From Pseudomonas sp. (GTDB lineage: Bacteria; Pseudomonadota; Gammaproteobacteria; Pseudomonadales; Pseudomonadaceae): 64,000 nt of DNA. The stretch spans positions 1-64,000 of the forward strand of contig NZ_JAGIBG010000001.1 of NCBI RefSeq assembly GCF_017744435.1, read 5' to 3'. The translations under genes were made by a program, and so were the position numbers. Of the stretch, positions 16,147-24,073 are shown one piece after another. Under the pieces are notes generated by a model that searched no databases, was not told where the DNA came from, and saw nothing but the letters and a program-made list of their open reading frames with translations. The stretch's first letter is position 1. The number at the start of each line of letters is the position of its first letter.

Positions 16147-17352
16147 ATGAACGTCGCAAAGGACCCTGCACTACTGACACCCGCCAACACCCTGGACATG
16201 CGCCCGCTGCTACTGGCCAACATGGCCTGCACCATGTCGATGATGGCCTTCGTCGCGCTGATCGGGCCGATCTCGCGCCTGCTGGGCATGGCCACCTGGC
16301 AAGCCGGGGCGGCAGTGACCGTGGCCGGCGTGGTCTGGGTGCTGCTGGCGCGCCCGTGGGGGCGGTTGTCCGACCGCCTGGGGCGCCGCCGCATCCTGCT
16401 GCTGGGCAGCGCCGGTTTCACCCTGGCCTACTGGCTGCTGTGCCTGTTCGTCGAAGGGGCGCTGCGCTGGTTGCCGGGGGCGGGCCTGGCGTTCTTCGGC
16501 CTGATGCTCGCACGCGGTTGCATCGGCGCCTTCTACGCCGCCATCCCGGTGGGCTGCAACGCACTGATCGCCGACCATGTCGAGCCACAGCGCCGGGCGC
16601 GGGCCATGGCTTCGCTGGGCGCGGCCAATGCCGTGGGCCTGGTGGTGGGGCCGGCGCTGGCGGCCGTGCTGGCACAGCACAGCCTCAGCCTGCCGTTCCA
16701 TGTCATGTCGCTGTTGCCGGCCAGCGCCTTCCTGGTGCTGCTGTTCAAGCTCAAACCCCAGCCCCTTGCGCAAAGCCATGCGCCCAGCCCTGTCCGGCTC
16801 AGCGACCCCCGCCTGCGCCGGCCACTGCTGGTGGCGTTCAGCGCCATGCTCAGTGTCACGGTATCGCAGATCGTCGTCGGCTTTTTCGCCCTCGACCGTC
16901 TGCAGCTGGCGCCGACCGATGCCGCCCAGGCTGCCGGCATCGCCCTGACCACCGTCGGGGTGGCGCTGATCCTGTCGCAGGTGCTGCTGCGCCAATTGGA
17001 ATGGCCGCCCTTGAAGATGATCCGGGTCGGCGCCAGTGTGTCGGCGCTGGGCTTCGCCTGTGGCGCGGCGGCCACCACGGCGCCCTGGCTGTGGAGTTGC
17101 TACTTTGTCGCCGCGGCTGGCATGGGCTTCGTGTTCCCGGCGTTTTCCGCGCTGGCGGCCAATGCCATGCAGGCCTCGGAACAAGGTGCCACCGCAGGCT
17201 CGATTGGCGCCGCCCAGGGCATGGGCGCGGTGATCGGCCCGCTGGCCGGAACGCTGGTCTACGCCCTGGACCCACGCCTGCCATTCCTGGCGGTGGCAGT
17301 GCTTTTGCTGCTGGTCGGGCTGTGGCCGTTGCCGCGTGACCAACGCGCCTGA
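16147..17352 (+). CDS. MFS transporter
   Basis: 401 residues, a twelve-helix major facilitator. The loop 2-3 signature is RPWGRLSDRLGRRRIL (about 62-77). Further helices include GFTLAYWLLCLFVEGAL and the symmetric second half starting about residue 215. MFS proteins of this DHA type export drugs or siderophores. Substrate cannot be read from sequence, but a Fur-box-like site upstream suggests expression under iron limitation, which would fit siderophore traffic. The gene ends 78 bases before the XRE-cupin regulator start. Confidence 0.88.
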   Translation: MNVAKDPALLTPANTLDMRPLLLANMACTMSMMAFVALIGPISRLLGMATWQAGAAVTVAGVVWVLLARPWGRLSDRLGRRRILLLGSAGFTLAYWLLCLFVEGALRWLPGAGLAFFGLMLARGCIGAFYAAIPVGCNALIADHVEPQRRARAMASLGAANAVGLVVGPALAAVLAQHSLSLPFHVMSLLPASAFLVLLFKLKPQPLAQSHAPSPVRLSDPRLRRPLLVAFSAMLSVTVSQIVVGFFALDRLQLAPTDAAQAAGIALTTVGVALILSQVLLRQLEWPPLKMIRVGASVSALGFACGAAATTAPWLWSCYFVAAAGMGFVFPAFSALAANAMQASEQGATAGSIGAAQGMGAVIGPLAGTLVYALDPRLPFLAVAVLLLLVGLWPLPRDQRA

Positions 17353-17378
17353 AAGCACAGCGCGCAAGCGTGCAGAGT

Positions 17379-17411
17379 GTGTTTTAATGCGTCGCTAATT
17401 ATTTTAAACAC
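17379..17411. promoter_or_regulatory. Candidate operator of the XRE-cupin regulator
   Basis: GTGTTTTA and TTTAAACAC half-sites lie in inverted order in an AT-rich stretch 20-50 bases before the regulator ATG. Autoregulation is common in this family; the match is imperfect. Confidence 0.35.
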
Positions 17412-17430
17412 CTCTGATTACAAGGCGGCT

Positions 17431-17976
17431 ATGGACACGGGGACGCGACTCAAACTGGTGCGTGAACGCAACAACCTCTCCCAACGGGAACTGGCCCGCC
17501 GCAGCGGATTGACCAATTCGACGATCTCGCAGATCGAACAGAACCGTGTCAGTCCGTCGGTCAGCTCCCTGAAAAAGCTGCTCGAAGGGATCCCCATGAC
17601 CCTGGCCGAGTTCTTCAGCTTCGACGAGCCGGTGCGCGAAGAGCGCTTCGTGTTCCGCGCCAGCGAGCAGCCGGACCTGGGCCGTAATGGCCTGCGCATG
17701 CTGCTGGTCGGCGCCAGCGTCGAAGCCCGGCAGATGCGCATGCTACGTGAACTCTACGCCCCGGGTGCCGATTCCGGCGAGCCGATCGTGCATGCCGAAG
17801 GCGAAGAATGTGGCCTGGTCACCCGCGGCACCGTGGAACTGTGGGTCGATGGCCAGGTGAGCATCCTCAACTCGGGCGATGGTTACTACATCCCCACTAC
17901 CCTGCCGCACAGCTTCAAGAACATTGGCCAGGACGAGGCGGAAATCATCAGCGCCAACACCCCGGCCAATTTCTGA
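17431..17976 (+). CDS. XRE-family regulator with C-terminal cupin domain (PuuR-like)
   Basis: 182 residues from the ATG at 17431 (AAGGCGG upstream; the longer frame from 17377 begins inside the operator-like region). An HTH of the XRE type at about 5-60 (LVRERNNLSQRELARRSGLT, STISQIEQNRVSPSVSSL) precedes a cupin_2 sensor domain at about 100-180 (HAEGEECGLVTRGTVELWVD, GDGYYIPTTLPHSFKNIG). PuuR-like members repress polyamine or amino-acid catabolic genes. Its target is not obvious here; it could be the MFS gene or itself. Confidence 0.88.
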   Translation: MDTGTRLKLVRERNNLSQRELARRSGLTNSTISQIEQNRVSPSVSSLKKLLEGIPMTLAEFFSFDEPVREERFVFRASEQPDLGRNGLRMLLVGASVEARQMRMLRELYAPGADSGEPIVHAEGEECGLVTRGTVELWVDGQVSILNSGDGYYIPTTLPHSFKNIGQDEAEIISANTPANF

Positions 17977-18014
17977 GCCCGGTTTGGCCTCGCCCAGGGC
18001 GAGGCCATCCTCCC

Positions 18015-18608
18015 TTAACGGCTCAGCGCTTCTTCGACGAAATCCAGGCGATCCTGGCCGAAGAACATCTCCCCGTCGACAAAGCAGGTCGGCGCACCGA
18101 ATACACCCCGCGCAACTGCCTCTTCGGTCACCCGCTTGAGTTCGGCCTTTACTTCGACATCCGCCGCCAGCGCATGAAATGCCGCTGGGTCGAAGCCGGC
18201 CTGGCCGAGCGTTTCATCCAATGTCGGGCCATCGCTCAAGTTGCGCCGCTGCTCCCACAGCCCCTTGTACAGCACGGCCAACAGCGCTTCGAACTGCGCT
18301 GACGCGCGAAGCTGCATGCCGATGGCACCGCGCATCAGGGTCAGGGTGTTCACCGGGAACCCCGGCGGCAGGCCGAATGGCACGCCATAGCGGCGGGCAT
18401 AACGGCCAAGGTCGGTGAACATGTAGCGGCCCTTGGCAGGGATCATCGCCGGCGAAGCGTTGCCGGTGGCCTGGAACACCCCACCAAGCAGCATCGGCCG
18501 GTATACCAGGGTCGCGCCATGCCGGGCGCAGATAGCAGGCAGCTGGGTCCAGGCCAGATAGCTGGCCGGGCTGCCCAGGTCGAAGTAGAACTCCACGGTC
18601 TTGCTCAT
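18015..18608 (-). CDS. 2-hydroxychromene-2-carboxylate isomerase family protein (DsbA fold, GST kappa-like)
   Basis: 197 residues. The N-terminal thioredoxin-like strand FYFDLGSPASYLAW carries the Ser that replaces the redox Cys in this glutathione-dependent isomerase family. The helical insertion and the C-terminal half (GVFGAPTCFVDGEMFFGQDR with the cis-Pro loop) are typical. HCCA isomerase acts in naphthalene and related aromatic catabolism, but homologues far from aromatic operons are common and may be general glutathione transferases. It lies 26 bases downstream of the SDR gene, probably in one operon regulated by the divergent TetR protein. Confidence 0.85.
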   Translation of the reverse strand: MSKTVEFYFDLGSPASYLAWTQLPAICARHGATLVYRPMLLGGVFQATGNASPAMIPAKGRYMFTDLGRYARRYGVPFGLPPGFPVNTLTLMRGAIGMQLRASAQFEALLAVLYKGLWEQRRNLSDGPTLDETLGQAGFDPAAFHALAADVEVKAELKRVTEEAVARGVFGAPTCFVDGEMFFGQDRLDFVEEALSR

Positions 18609-18634
18609 GCATCACACTCCTTGGTCGGTCAGGC

Positions 18635-19366
18635 TTACCAGCGCTCCATCCAAGGGCGCAGGTCCAGTTCGAAGGTCCAGGCATCACGGGGCTGCGCATG
18701 CAGGAACCAGTAGCTGTCGGCGATGTGCGCCGGGTCGAGAATGCCGTCCTGATCCTTCAGCGCGTAGCGTTCCGGGAAACTGTCGCGGATGAACGCGGTG
18801 TCGATGGCACCATCCACCACCACATGGGCCACGTGGATGTTCCGCGGGCCGAGCTCCCGCGCCATGCTCTGGGCCAGGGCGCGCAACCCGTGCTTGGCCC
18901 CGGCGAAGGCGGCAAAACCGGCGGCACCACGCGTGCCTGCGGTGGCGCCAGTGAAGAGGAGAGTACCGCGCTCACGGGTGACCATGCGCCGGGCCACGGC
19001 CTGGGCGGTGAGGAAGCCGGCGAAGCAGGCCATTTCCCAGATCTTGAAGTACTTGCGCGGTGTCTCCTCAAGGATGCTGCACGGCACATTGGCGCCGATA
19101 TTGAAAACAAACGCTTCGATCGGGCCAATATCACGCTCGATGGTATCGACCAGTTCGGCAACCTCTTCCTCCTTGCGCGCATCCGAGCCAAAGCCATGGG
19201 CCTGGCCCCCAGCAGCGCGGATCTCGTCGATCAGCGGCTGCAGCTTTTCTGCCTGGCGCCGGGTAACACACGCGACATAACCCTCACGGGCAAATCGCTT
19301 GGCGATCGCGCCACCGGTGGCGTCCCCGGCCCCGATCACCAGCACCACTTTTTGTTGTTCTGCCAT
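18635..19366 (-). CDS. SDR-family oxidoreductase lacking the catalytic Tyr
   Basis: 243 residues from the ATG at 19366, five bases after GGAGG. The cofactor motif is VVLVIGAGDATGGAIAKRFA (about 7-26) and a structural NIGA motif is at 89-92. At the active site the canonical YxxxK reads FAGAK (Phe154, Lys158), and the Ser expected 13 residues before the Tyr is Ala141. Lys is kept but Ser and Tyr are missing, so classical SDR chemistry is doubtful. The product may bind NAD(P) without catalysis or use other residues. It is divergent from a TetR gene across a perfect 15-bp palindrome. Confidence 0.85.
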   Translation of the reverse strand: MAEQQKVVLVIGAGDATGGAIAKRFAREGYVACVTRRQAEKLQPLIDEIRAAGGQAHGFGSDARKEEEVAELVDTIERDIGPIEAFVFNIGANVPCSILEETPRKYFKIWEMACFAGFLTAQAVARRMVTRERGTLLFTGATAGTRGAAGFAAFAGAKHGLRALAQSMARELGPRNIHVAHVVVDGAIDTAFIRDSFPERYALKDQDGILDPAHIADSYWFLHAQPRDAWTFELDLRPWMERW

Positions 19367-19388
19367 GCCTGCCTCCATTGGTGAATGA

Positions 19389-19403
19389 TCGTTTAGTAAA
19401 CGA
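19389..19403. promoter_or_regulatory. Probable TetR operator
   Basis: TCGTTTAGTAAACGA is a perfect 15-bp palindrome (seven-base arms around one G). It lies 22 bases before the SDR start and 50 before the TetR start, exactly where a divergent-promoter operator is expected. Confidence 0.75.
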
Positions 19404-19453
19404 ACGCTATGTTATGATCGCCCCCATCGTCAAGCAGCGCGAAGAGGTCGTGC

Positions 19454-20017
19454 ATGCGCTACTCCACCGAACACAAGCAGCAGACCCGCGACAAGTTGCT
19501 GGCCAGCAGCGGCGCGCTGGCCAAGCGCGGCGGTTTTTCCAGCACCGGCGTGGCCGGGCTGATGAAGGCCATCGGCCTGACCGGCGGCGCGTTCTACAAC
19601 CATTTCCCGTCCAAGGACGACTTGTTCACCGAAGTGGTCCGCCAGGAGCTGTGCAACAGCCCGCTGGCCCGCCTGGCCAACCAGGGTGCCAGCCGCGAAC
19701 GCCTGGCCCGCTGCCTGCAGCAGTACCTGAGCCTGGCGCACCTGCACAATGCCGAAGGCGGCTGCCCGCTGCCGCCCTTGGGAGTGGAAATCGCCCGCGC
19801 CGAACAACCTGTGCGCGAAGAGGCCGAGCACTGGCTGGTGAGCCTGCATGCCGCGTGGAGCGAAACCCTGGAAGACCCGGCGCTGGCCTGGGTGCTGATC
19901 AGTCAGTGCGTCGGCGCACTGGTGGTCGGGCGCATGCTGGCCAGTGAAGCGGTGCAACAGCAGTTGCTCGATGCCAGCAAAGGCTTTGTCGACAGGGCAT
20001 TGAATGAAGCGGATTAA
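19454..20017 (+). CDS. TetR-family transcriptional regulator
   Basis: 187 residues. The N-terminal HTH is clear (RDKLLASSGALAKRGGFSST, then LMKAIGLTGGAFYNHFPSKD at about 34-53). The C-terminal domain contains an EGGCPLPPLGVEIAR stretch typical of the TetR_C_33-like group often linked to oxidoreductases. It probably represses the divergent SDR-isomerase operon through the palindrome at 19389 and responds to an unknown, perhaps electrophilic, ligand. Its last 14 bases overlap the next gene. Confidence 0.9.
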   Translation: MRYSTEHKQQTRDKLLASSGALAKRGGFSSTGVAGLMKAIGLTGGAFYNHFPSKDDLFTEVVRQELCNSPLARLANQGASRERLARCLQQYLSLAHLHNAEGGCPLPPLGVEIARAEQPVREEAEHWLVSLHAAWSETLEDPALAWVLISQCVGALVVGRMLASEAVQQQLLDASKGFVDRALNEAD

Positions 20018-20597
20018 CCTGCTGTTGGGGCTGCTGCTGGCAGCGCCCGCCCTGGCCGAACAGGCCTGCCCGCCTGGGCAGTATCAGGTGTGCCTGATGG
20101 GCTGTTTCTGCGCGCCGATCGACCCCGGCCAGGCCGGGCAGGTGCTCAAGGATGTCGAAACGGTGGCGTCGAGCAGCCTGGCGTTTGCCTTGCAACAGGC
20201 TCGTGACGAAGCCACTGCCAGTGGCACTCAACCGATCCCCTTGCACATCCGCGCACAACTGGAGCCCTGGTATGACTTTGCCGTGCTCGATGCCGCGCGC
20301 TACCGGGTCGGTGACGAGCAGCAGGTCACGGCGGCCAACGCCATGCTGCAGAACCCGGACGTGAACGCGGTGACCCTGATCGATACCATCATCTTCCGCC
20401 ACGCCAGCGATGCCGAGGACAACGTGGCGTTGTGGGCCCACGAGCTCAAGCATGTGCAGCAGTATCAGCAACTGGGGGTGAACGAGTTTGCCCGGCGCTA
20501 TACGCGCAACTACGAGGAGCTGGAAGGGCCGGCCTACAAGATCGAGGCCGAGGTGGGGAAGGCATTGCGCGAGCGCAGTTCCGGGCAGGCTCGGTAG
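20004..20597 (+). CDS. Periplasmic DUF4157-like putative metallopeptidase
   Basis: 197 residues. A short signal peptide (INLLLGLLLAAPALAEQ) precedes a Cys-rich N-terminus (Cys22, 30, 34, 36) and a domain with WAHELKHVQQY, in which His146-Glu147 and His150 form an HExxH zinc motif, followed by YTRNYEELEGPAYKIEAEV. This fits the DUF4157 family, better known from extracellular contractile injection system loci. Here no such system is present and the protein stands alone, with its start inside the end of the TetR gene, so translation is coupled. Substrate unknown; an active protease is inferred from the motif only. Confidence 0.72.
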   Translation: MKRINLLLGLLLAAPALAEQACPPGQYQVCLMGCFCAPIDPGQAGQVLKDVETVASSSLAFALQQARDEATASGTQPIPLHIRAQLEPWYDFAVLDAARYRVGDEQQVTAANAMLQNPDVNAVTLIDTIIFRHASDAEDNVALWAHELKHVQQYQQLGVNEFARRYTRNYEELEGPAYKIEAEVGKALRERSSGQAR

Positions 20598-20610
20598 CCT
20601 GCACTGGCCT

Positions 20611-20650
20611 CTGTGGGAGCGGGCGTGCCCGCGAAGAGGCCAGTACAGGC
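20611..20650. repeat. Single REP element
   Basis: CTGTGGGAGCGGGCGTGCCC followed by GCGAAGAGGC, flanked by GCACTGGCCT and its near complement; one REP between the convergent ends of the DUF4157-like and BASS genes. Confidence 0.85.
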
Positions 20651-20662
20651 AACACACATCTT

Positions 20663-21655
20663 TCAGGAAGAAGCGGCAGCGCCCTCACCCACCTGCTCGC
20701 GGCTGGCATAGCGCTGCGCCAGCACCGCACACACCATCAGCTGGATCTGGTGGAACAGCATCAGCGGCAGGATCATCGCGCCAATGCCGCTCCCCACGAA
20801 CAGCACCTGGGCCATCGGCACCCCGGTAGCCAGGCTCTTCTTGGAACCGGCGAACAGGATGGTGATGCGGTCTTCCAGGCTGAAGCCCAGCACCTTGCCC
20901 AGCATGCGCGTGCCGAACAGCACCACCGCCAGCAGGATGCCGCACACGGCGAACAGCCCAGCCAGATGCTGCGGCGATACCGTGTGCCACAGGCCGGTAA
21001 CCACGGCCTCGCTGAACGCGGTGTACACCACCAGCAGGATAGAACCCTGGTCCACCATCTTCAGCCAGCGGGCATTTTTCTTGACCCAGGCACCGATCCA
21101 GCGGCGTGCGACCTGCCCGGCGACGAACGGCACCAGCAACTGCAAGGTGATCTTCAATACCGCGTCCAGCCCCGAACCGGTATCACCACTGGCGCCCAGC
21201 AGCATCACCACCAGCAGCGGGGTCAGGAAGATGCCGATCAGGCTGGAAGCCGCCGCACTGCAGATGGCTGCCGGCACATTGCCGCGGGCCAGCGAGGTGA
21301 AGGCGATGGCCGACTGCACGGTGGCAGGCAGCGCGCACAGGTACAGCACGCCGAGGTACAGTTCGTTGCCCACCAGCGGCACGAACAGCGGCTTGAACGC
21401 CAGGCCCAGCAGCGGGAACATCACGAAGGTGCAGGAGAACACCAGCAGGTGCAGGCGCCAATGGCCAGCACCGGCGATGATCGCCTCGCGCGACAGCTTG
21501 GCGCCGTGCAGGAAGAACAGCAGGCCGATCGCCAGGTTGGTCAGCCAGCCGAAATACACCGCGCCGTCGCCCGAGCAAGGCAGCACGGTGGCAATCAACA
21601 CCACCCCGAGCAGGCACAGGGTGAAATTGTCGAACAACATGCGCAAATACTTCAT
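20663..21655 (-). CDS. Bile acid:sodium symporter (BASS) family transporter, SBF-like
   Basis: 330 residues from the ATG at 21655 (TGGAA upstream); longer frames start inside the ampC promoter. About ten hydrophobic helices are visible, among them FTLCLLGVVLIATVLPC, LAIGLLFFLHGAKLSREAII and IFLTPLLVVMLLGASG. The pairing of LPATVQSAIAFTSLARGNVP with FAGSKKSLATGVPMAQVLFV gives the two crossover motifs of the YfeH/SBF-like group. Members move organic anions, often with sodium; no substrate can be inferred. It is divergent from ampC with 134 bases between the starts. Confidence 0.88.
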   Translation of the reverse strand: MKYLRMLFDNFTLCLLGVVLIATVLPCSGDGAVYFGWLTNLAIGLLFFLHGAKLSREAIIAGAGHWRLHLLVFSCTFVMFPLLGLAFKPLFVPLVGNELYLGVLYLCALPATVQSAIAFTSLARGNVPAAICSAAASSLIGIFLTPLLVVMLLGASGDTGSGLDAVLKITLQLLVPFVAGQVARRWIGAWVKKNARWLKMVDQGSILLVVYTAFSEAVVTGLWHTVSPQHLAGLFAVCGILLAVVLFGTRMLGKVLGFSLEDRITILFAGSKKSLATGVPMAQVLFVGSGIGAMILPLMLFHQIQLMVCAVLAQRYASREQVGEGAAASS

Positions 21656-21789
21656 AACAGTTTCCATCTTGTCGTTGTGCAAGGCCAGACGATAAGGTCT
21701 TGGGTTTTTTCCCGCTAACGCCGGAACCCCCATCGGTGTCGCTCAACGGACACACCCACGACGGCCACACCCCAAAAAAGGACCTTTGC

Positions 21790-22926
21790 ATGCCACTTGT
21801 ACGTCTAGCGCCACTGTTCATCCTGTTCGGCTTCGCCTGTGCGCATGCTGCCGAGCCGTTGCAAGCCCAGGTGGACGAAGTCATCCGGCCCCTGATGAAA
21901 GAGCAGGATATCGCCGGCATGGCCGTGGCGGTCTACGCCAACGGGCAGGCCCATTACTTCAGCTATGGCGTGGCCAGCAAGGCCGATGGCAGTGCGGTCA
22001 CCGCCGACACCCTGTTCGAGATCGGCTCGCTGAGCAAGACCTACACCGCCACCCTCGCCGCCCTGGCCAGTGCCGAAGGCAAACTCGACCTTGAGGCCCC
22101 TGCCCGACGCTACCAGCCCGCGCTTGCCGGCTCGCCCCTGGGCGAGGACAGCGTGCTGGAGTTTGGCGCCTACAGCGCCGATTGCCTGCCGTTGCAGTTC
22201 CCCGATGAAGTACAGACGCCGGAGCAGACGTTGGCATTCTTCCGCAACTGGAAGCCGCGCACCGAGCATGGCACCCAGCGCTGCTACTCCAACCCGAGCC
22301 TTGGCCTGTTCGGCGACCTTGCGGCACGTGCGCAACACAAGCCCTTCGCAGCCATCATGACCGAGCACCTGCTACCGCAGCTGGGCCTGCAGCACACCTA
22401 CCTGCAAGTGCCGCAAACAGCACAGGCGCTGTACGCACAGGGCTATGACGCACAGAACCACCCGGTGCGCGTCAGCCCCGGCCCCTACGCCGACGAAGCC
22501 TACGGCATCAAGACCAGCGCCAGCGACCTGCTGCGCTACGTGCGCCTGCACATGCAGCCTGCCGAATTGCCACAGACACTGCGCAAGGCCACCGCCATCA
22601 CCCAGGCCGGCTACTTCAAGGTGGGCGCCATGACCCAGGGCCTGGGTTGGGAACGCTACCCTTACCCAGTCGCGCTGGAGACGCTGGTCGATGGCAACAG
22701 CCCGCGCCTGATTCGTGAGCCCCAGGCCACCCAGCGCCTGAACCCGGCGCTCCCGGCCCTGCCCGCCGCCTGGTACAACAAGACCGGCTCCACCAGCGGC
22801 TTCGGCGCCTACGCCGCCTTCATTCCGTCCGAAGGCAAGGCCATTGTCCTGCTCGCCAACCGCAATTACCCCAACGAAGCCCGTGTGCGTGCGGCCTTCC
22901 AGATACTTTCCGGGCTCGACCGCTGA
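21790..22926 (+). CDS. ampC: Class C beta-lactamase
   Basis: 379 residues, the normal AmpC length, exported by LAPLFILFGFACAHAAEP. All catalytic motifs are present: SLSK (nucleophile Ser80, Lys83 in precursor numbering), YSN (Tyr166-Asn168) and KTGSTSGFG (Lys331-Gly333). It hydrolyses cephalosporins in the periplasm. AAGGA nine bases before the ATG at 21790 sets the start. No ampR gene adjoins it, so it is either constitutive or regulated elsewhere, as usual in P. putida. Confidence 0.95.
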   Translation: MPLVRLAPLFILFGFACAHAAEPLQAQVDEVIRPLMKEQDIAGMAVAVYANGQAHYFSYGVASKADGSAVTADTLFEIGSLSKTYTATLAALASAEGKLDLEAPARRYQPALAGSPLGEDSVLEFGAYSADCLPLQFPDEVQTPEQTLAFFRNWKPRTEHGTQRCYSNPSLGLFGDLAARAQHKPFAAIMTEHLLPQLGLQHTYLQVPQTAQALYAQGYDAQNHPVRVSPGPYADEAYGIKTSASDLLRYVRLHMQPAELPQTLRKATAITQAGYFKVGAMTQGLGWERYPYPVALETLVDGNSPRLIREPQATQRLNPALPALPAAWYNKTGSTSGFGAYAAFIPSEGKAIVLLANRNYPNEARVRAAFQILSGLDR

Positions 22927-23230
22927 GTCACCGCCGAACAGATTGCCAGACAATATGACAAGAATGTAGTGACGAAAAATATTCACTACAAAAGCATTGA
23001 CGCCGTTCATCAGCCTTGTGCATGATGAAGCCGTCTCCCTGATCGGGAGCGGTGGCAAGGGTGTTCCAGACGGCTTGCGCGGTAACGCAGGCCGTCCGTG
23101 GAGAGGGAATCTGTCCAAAAGGCAGCGTGAGAAAGCCCCTGTTGCGATGCTGCTGTAGCAGCCTTGGTAGTGCGCTACAACCTGTGGCGCCAACTGTGAA
23201 AATCAACAACAAATAGGTGATGGGGGCTTT
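22927..23230 (+). other. 304-bp leader region with strong RNA stems upstream of a small gene
   Basis: No gene here. A GTAGTGA...TCACTAC inverted repeat at 22967-22990 and a TTGACG (22997-23002) with CATGAT about 18 bases later could be operator and promoter. Downstream, the transcript would fold. CTCCC/GGGAG pairs at 23035-23049. An 11-bp stem lies at 23069-23096 with a six-base loop. GCTGCT/AGCAGC and GGTAG/CTAC hairpins follow at 23150-23180. It reads as a structured 5' untranslated region or a small RNA; I cannot match it to a known riboswitch. Confidence 0.45.
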
Positions 23231-23250
23231 ATGATGAACTTGAACAACAA
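23205..23250 (+). promoter_or_regulatory. Two AAnAAnAA (Hfq/Crc-type) motifs bracketing a start codon
   Basis: AACAACAA occurs at 23205-23212, just before the ribosome site, and again at 23243-23250, four codons into the gene. In Pseudomonas, Hfq with Crc binds such A-rich repeats near start codons and blocks translation during catabolite repression. Confidence 0.5.
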
Positions 23251-23563
23251 TCCGACTATCGACCAATTGGCCCAGCTGTTCGCGGTACGCAAGGACAGCC
23301 TCGACGACCACCTGCTGTGGGTCAGCCAGACCGGCGAGGTGCGCATCGACCGCCTGCCGCCGAACACGGTCGAAGATGAATTCGAAGCGCACCTGCCCAG
23401 CATGCGCGCCCGCTTCAAGGTCTACCGCCGTGGCCAAGGCTACGTCGGCAAGAAGGCCGCCGCCGATACCGAGTTCGTCGGCCGCGTGCTGCAGACCCTG
23501 CAACAAGAATGGCCCGCCGCCCGTGAGCGGCAGGCAGTCAAGGTGATCGAACCGCTGAACTGA
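23231..23563 (+). CDS. Conserved-looking small hypothetical protein
   Basis: 110 residues, soluble, no signal peptide. The sequence alternates charged and hydrophobic residues, with VRKDSLDDHLLWVSQTGEVR near the N-terminus and KAAADTEFVGRVLQTLQQEW near the C-terminus. No known motif is recognised. GGGGGC precedes two consecutive ATG codons (23231, 23234). It has its own long structured leader, two Crc-type motifs and a strong terminator, so it is a tightly controlled single-gene transcript. Confidence 0.6.
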   Translation: MMNLNNNPTIDQLAQLFAVRKDSLDDHLLWVSQTGEVRIDRLPPNTVEDEFEAHLPSMRARFKVYRRGQGYVGKKAAADTEFVGRVLQTLQQEWPAARERQAVKVIEPLN

Positions 23564-23582
23564 GGGTTCGCCGCCACTTATG

Positions 23583-23611
23583 AAGCCCGGCCTGCATAGG
23601 CCGGGCTTTTT
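23583..23611 (+). terminator. Rho-independent terminator
   Basis: AAGCCCGGCC, a six-base loop and GGCCGGGCTT form a perfect 10-bp stem followed by TTT, 20 bases after the preceding stop codon. Confidence 0.9.
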
Positions 23612-23650
23612 CATGCCTGCTAGAATGTCGGCTCGAGATTGGAGCCCAAC

Positions 23651-24073
23651 ATGACTACCCCTGCATTTGGCACTGGCGATGCCTCCTACCAGGCCGCCGG
23701 CGGCATCGATGGCCTGCGCCGGCTGGTCGACGACTTCTATCGGCTGATGGACAAGGACCCGGCAGCCGCCCCGGTGCGGCAGATGCACCCGGCCGACCTC
23801 GCCGGCTCACGCGACAAGCTGGCGTGCTTCCTCAGTGGTTGGCTGGGCGGGCCACGGCTGTACGCCGAACGCTACGGCTCGATCGGTATTCCATCATTCC
23901 ATGCGCAATGGCCGATCGACGCGCAGCACGCAGCGATCTGGCTGACCTGCATGCGTGAAGCAATTGCCTTGCAGCCCTGGGAGCCGGCGTTCGCCGACTA
24001 CCTGCTGCGCCAGCTGGCGGTGCCAGCCCAGCGTATCGTCCAGGCCGCCAGCGCCCGCCACCCTCAGGCCTGA
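23651..24073 (+). CDS. Group II truncated hemoglobin
   Basis: 140 residues from the ATG at 23651 (GGAG six bases upstream). The truncated 2-on-2 globin pattern is visible: GGIDGLRRLVDDFYRLM with a B10-type Tyr30, then LSGWLGGPRLYAERYG, and the proximal His84 in PSFHAQWPID, then IWLTCMREA. Group II globins bind O2 or peroxide and serve in detoxification or redox chemistry. Its 3' end overlaps that of the convergent small gene by ten bases. Confidence 0.88.
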   Translation: MTTPAFGTGDASYQAAGGIDGLRRLVDDFYRLMDKDPAAAPVRQMHPADLAGSRDKLACFLSGWLGGPRLYAERYGSIGIPSFHAQWPIDAQHAAIWLTCMREAIALQPWEPAFADYLLRQLAVPAQRIVQAASARHPQA

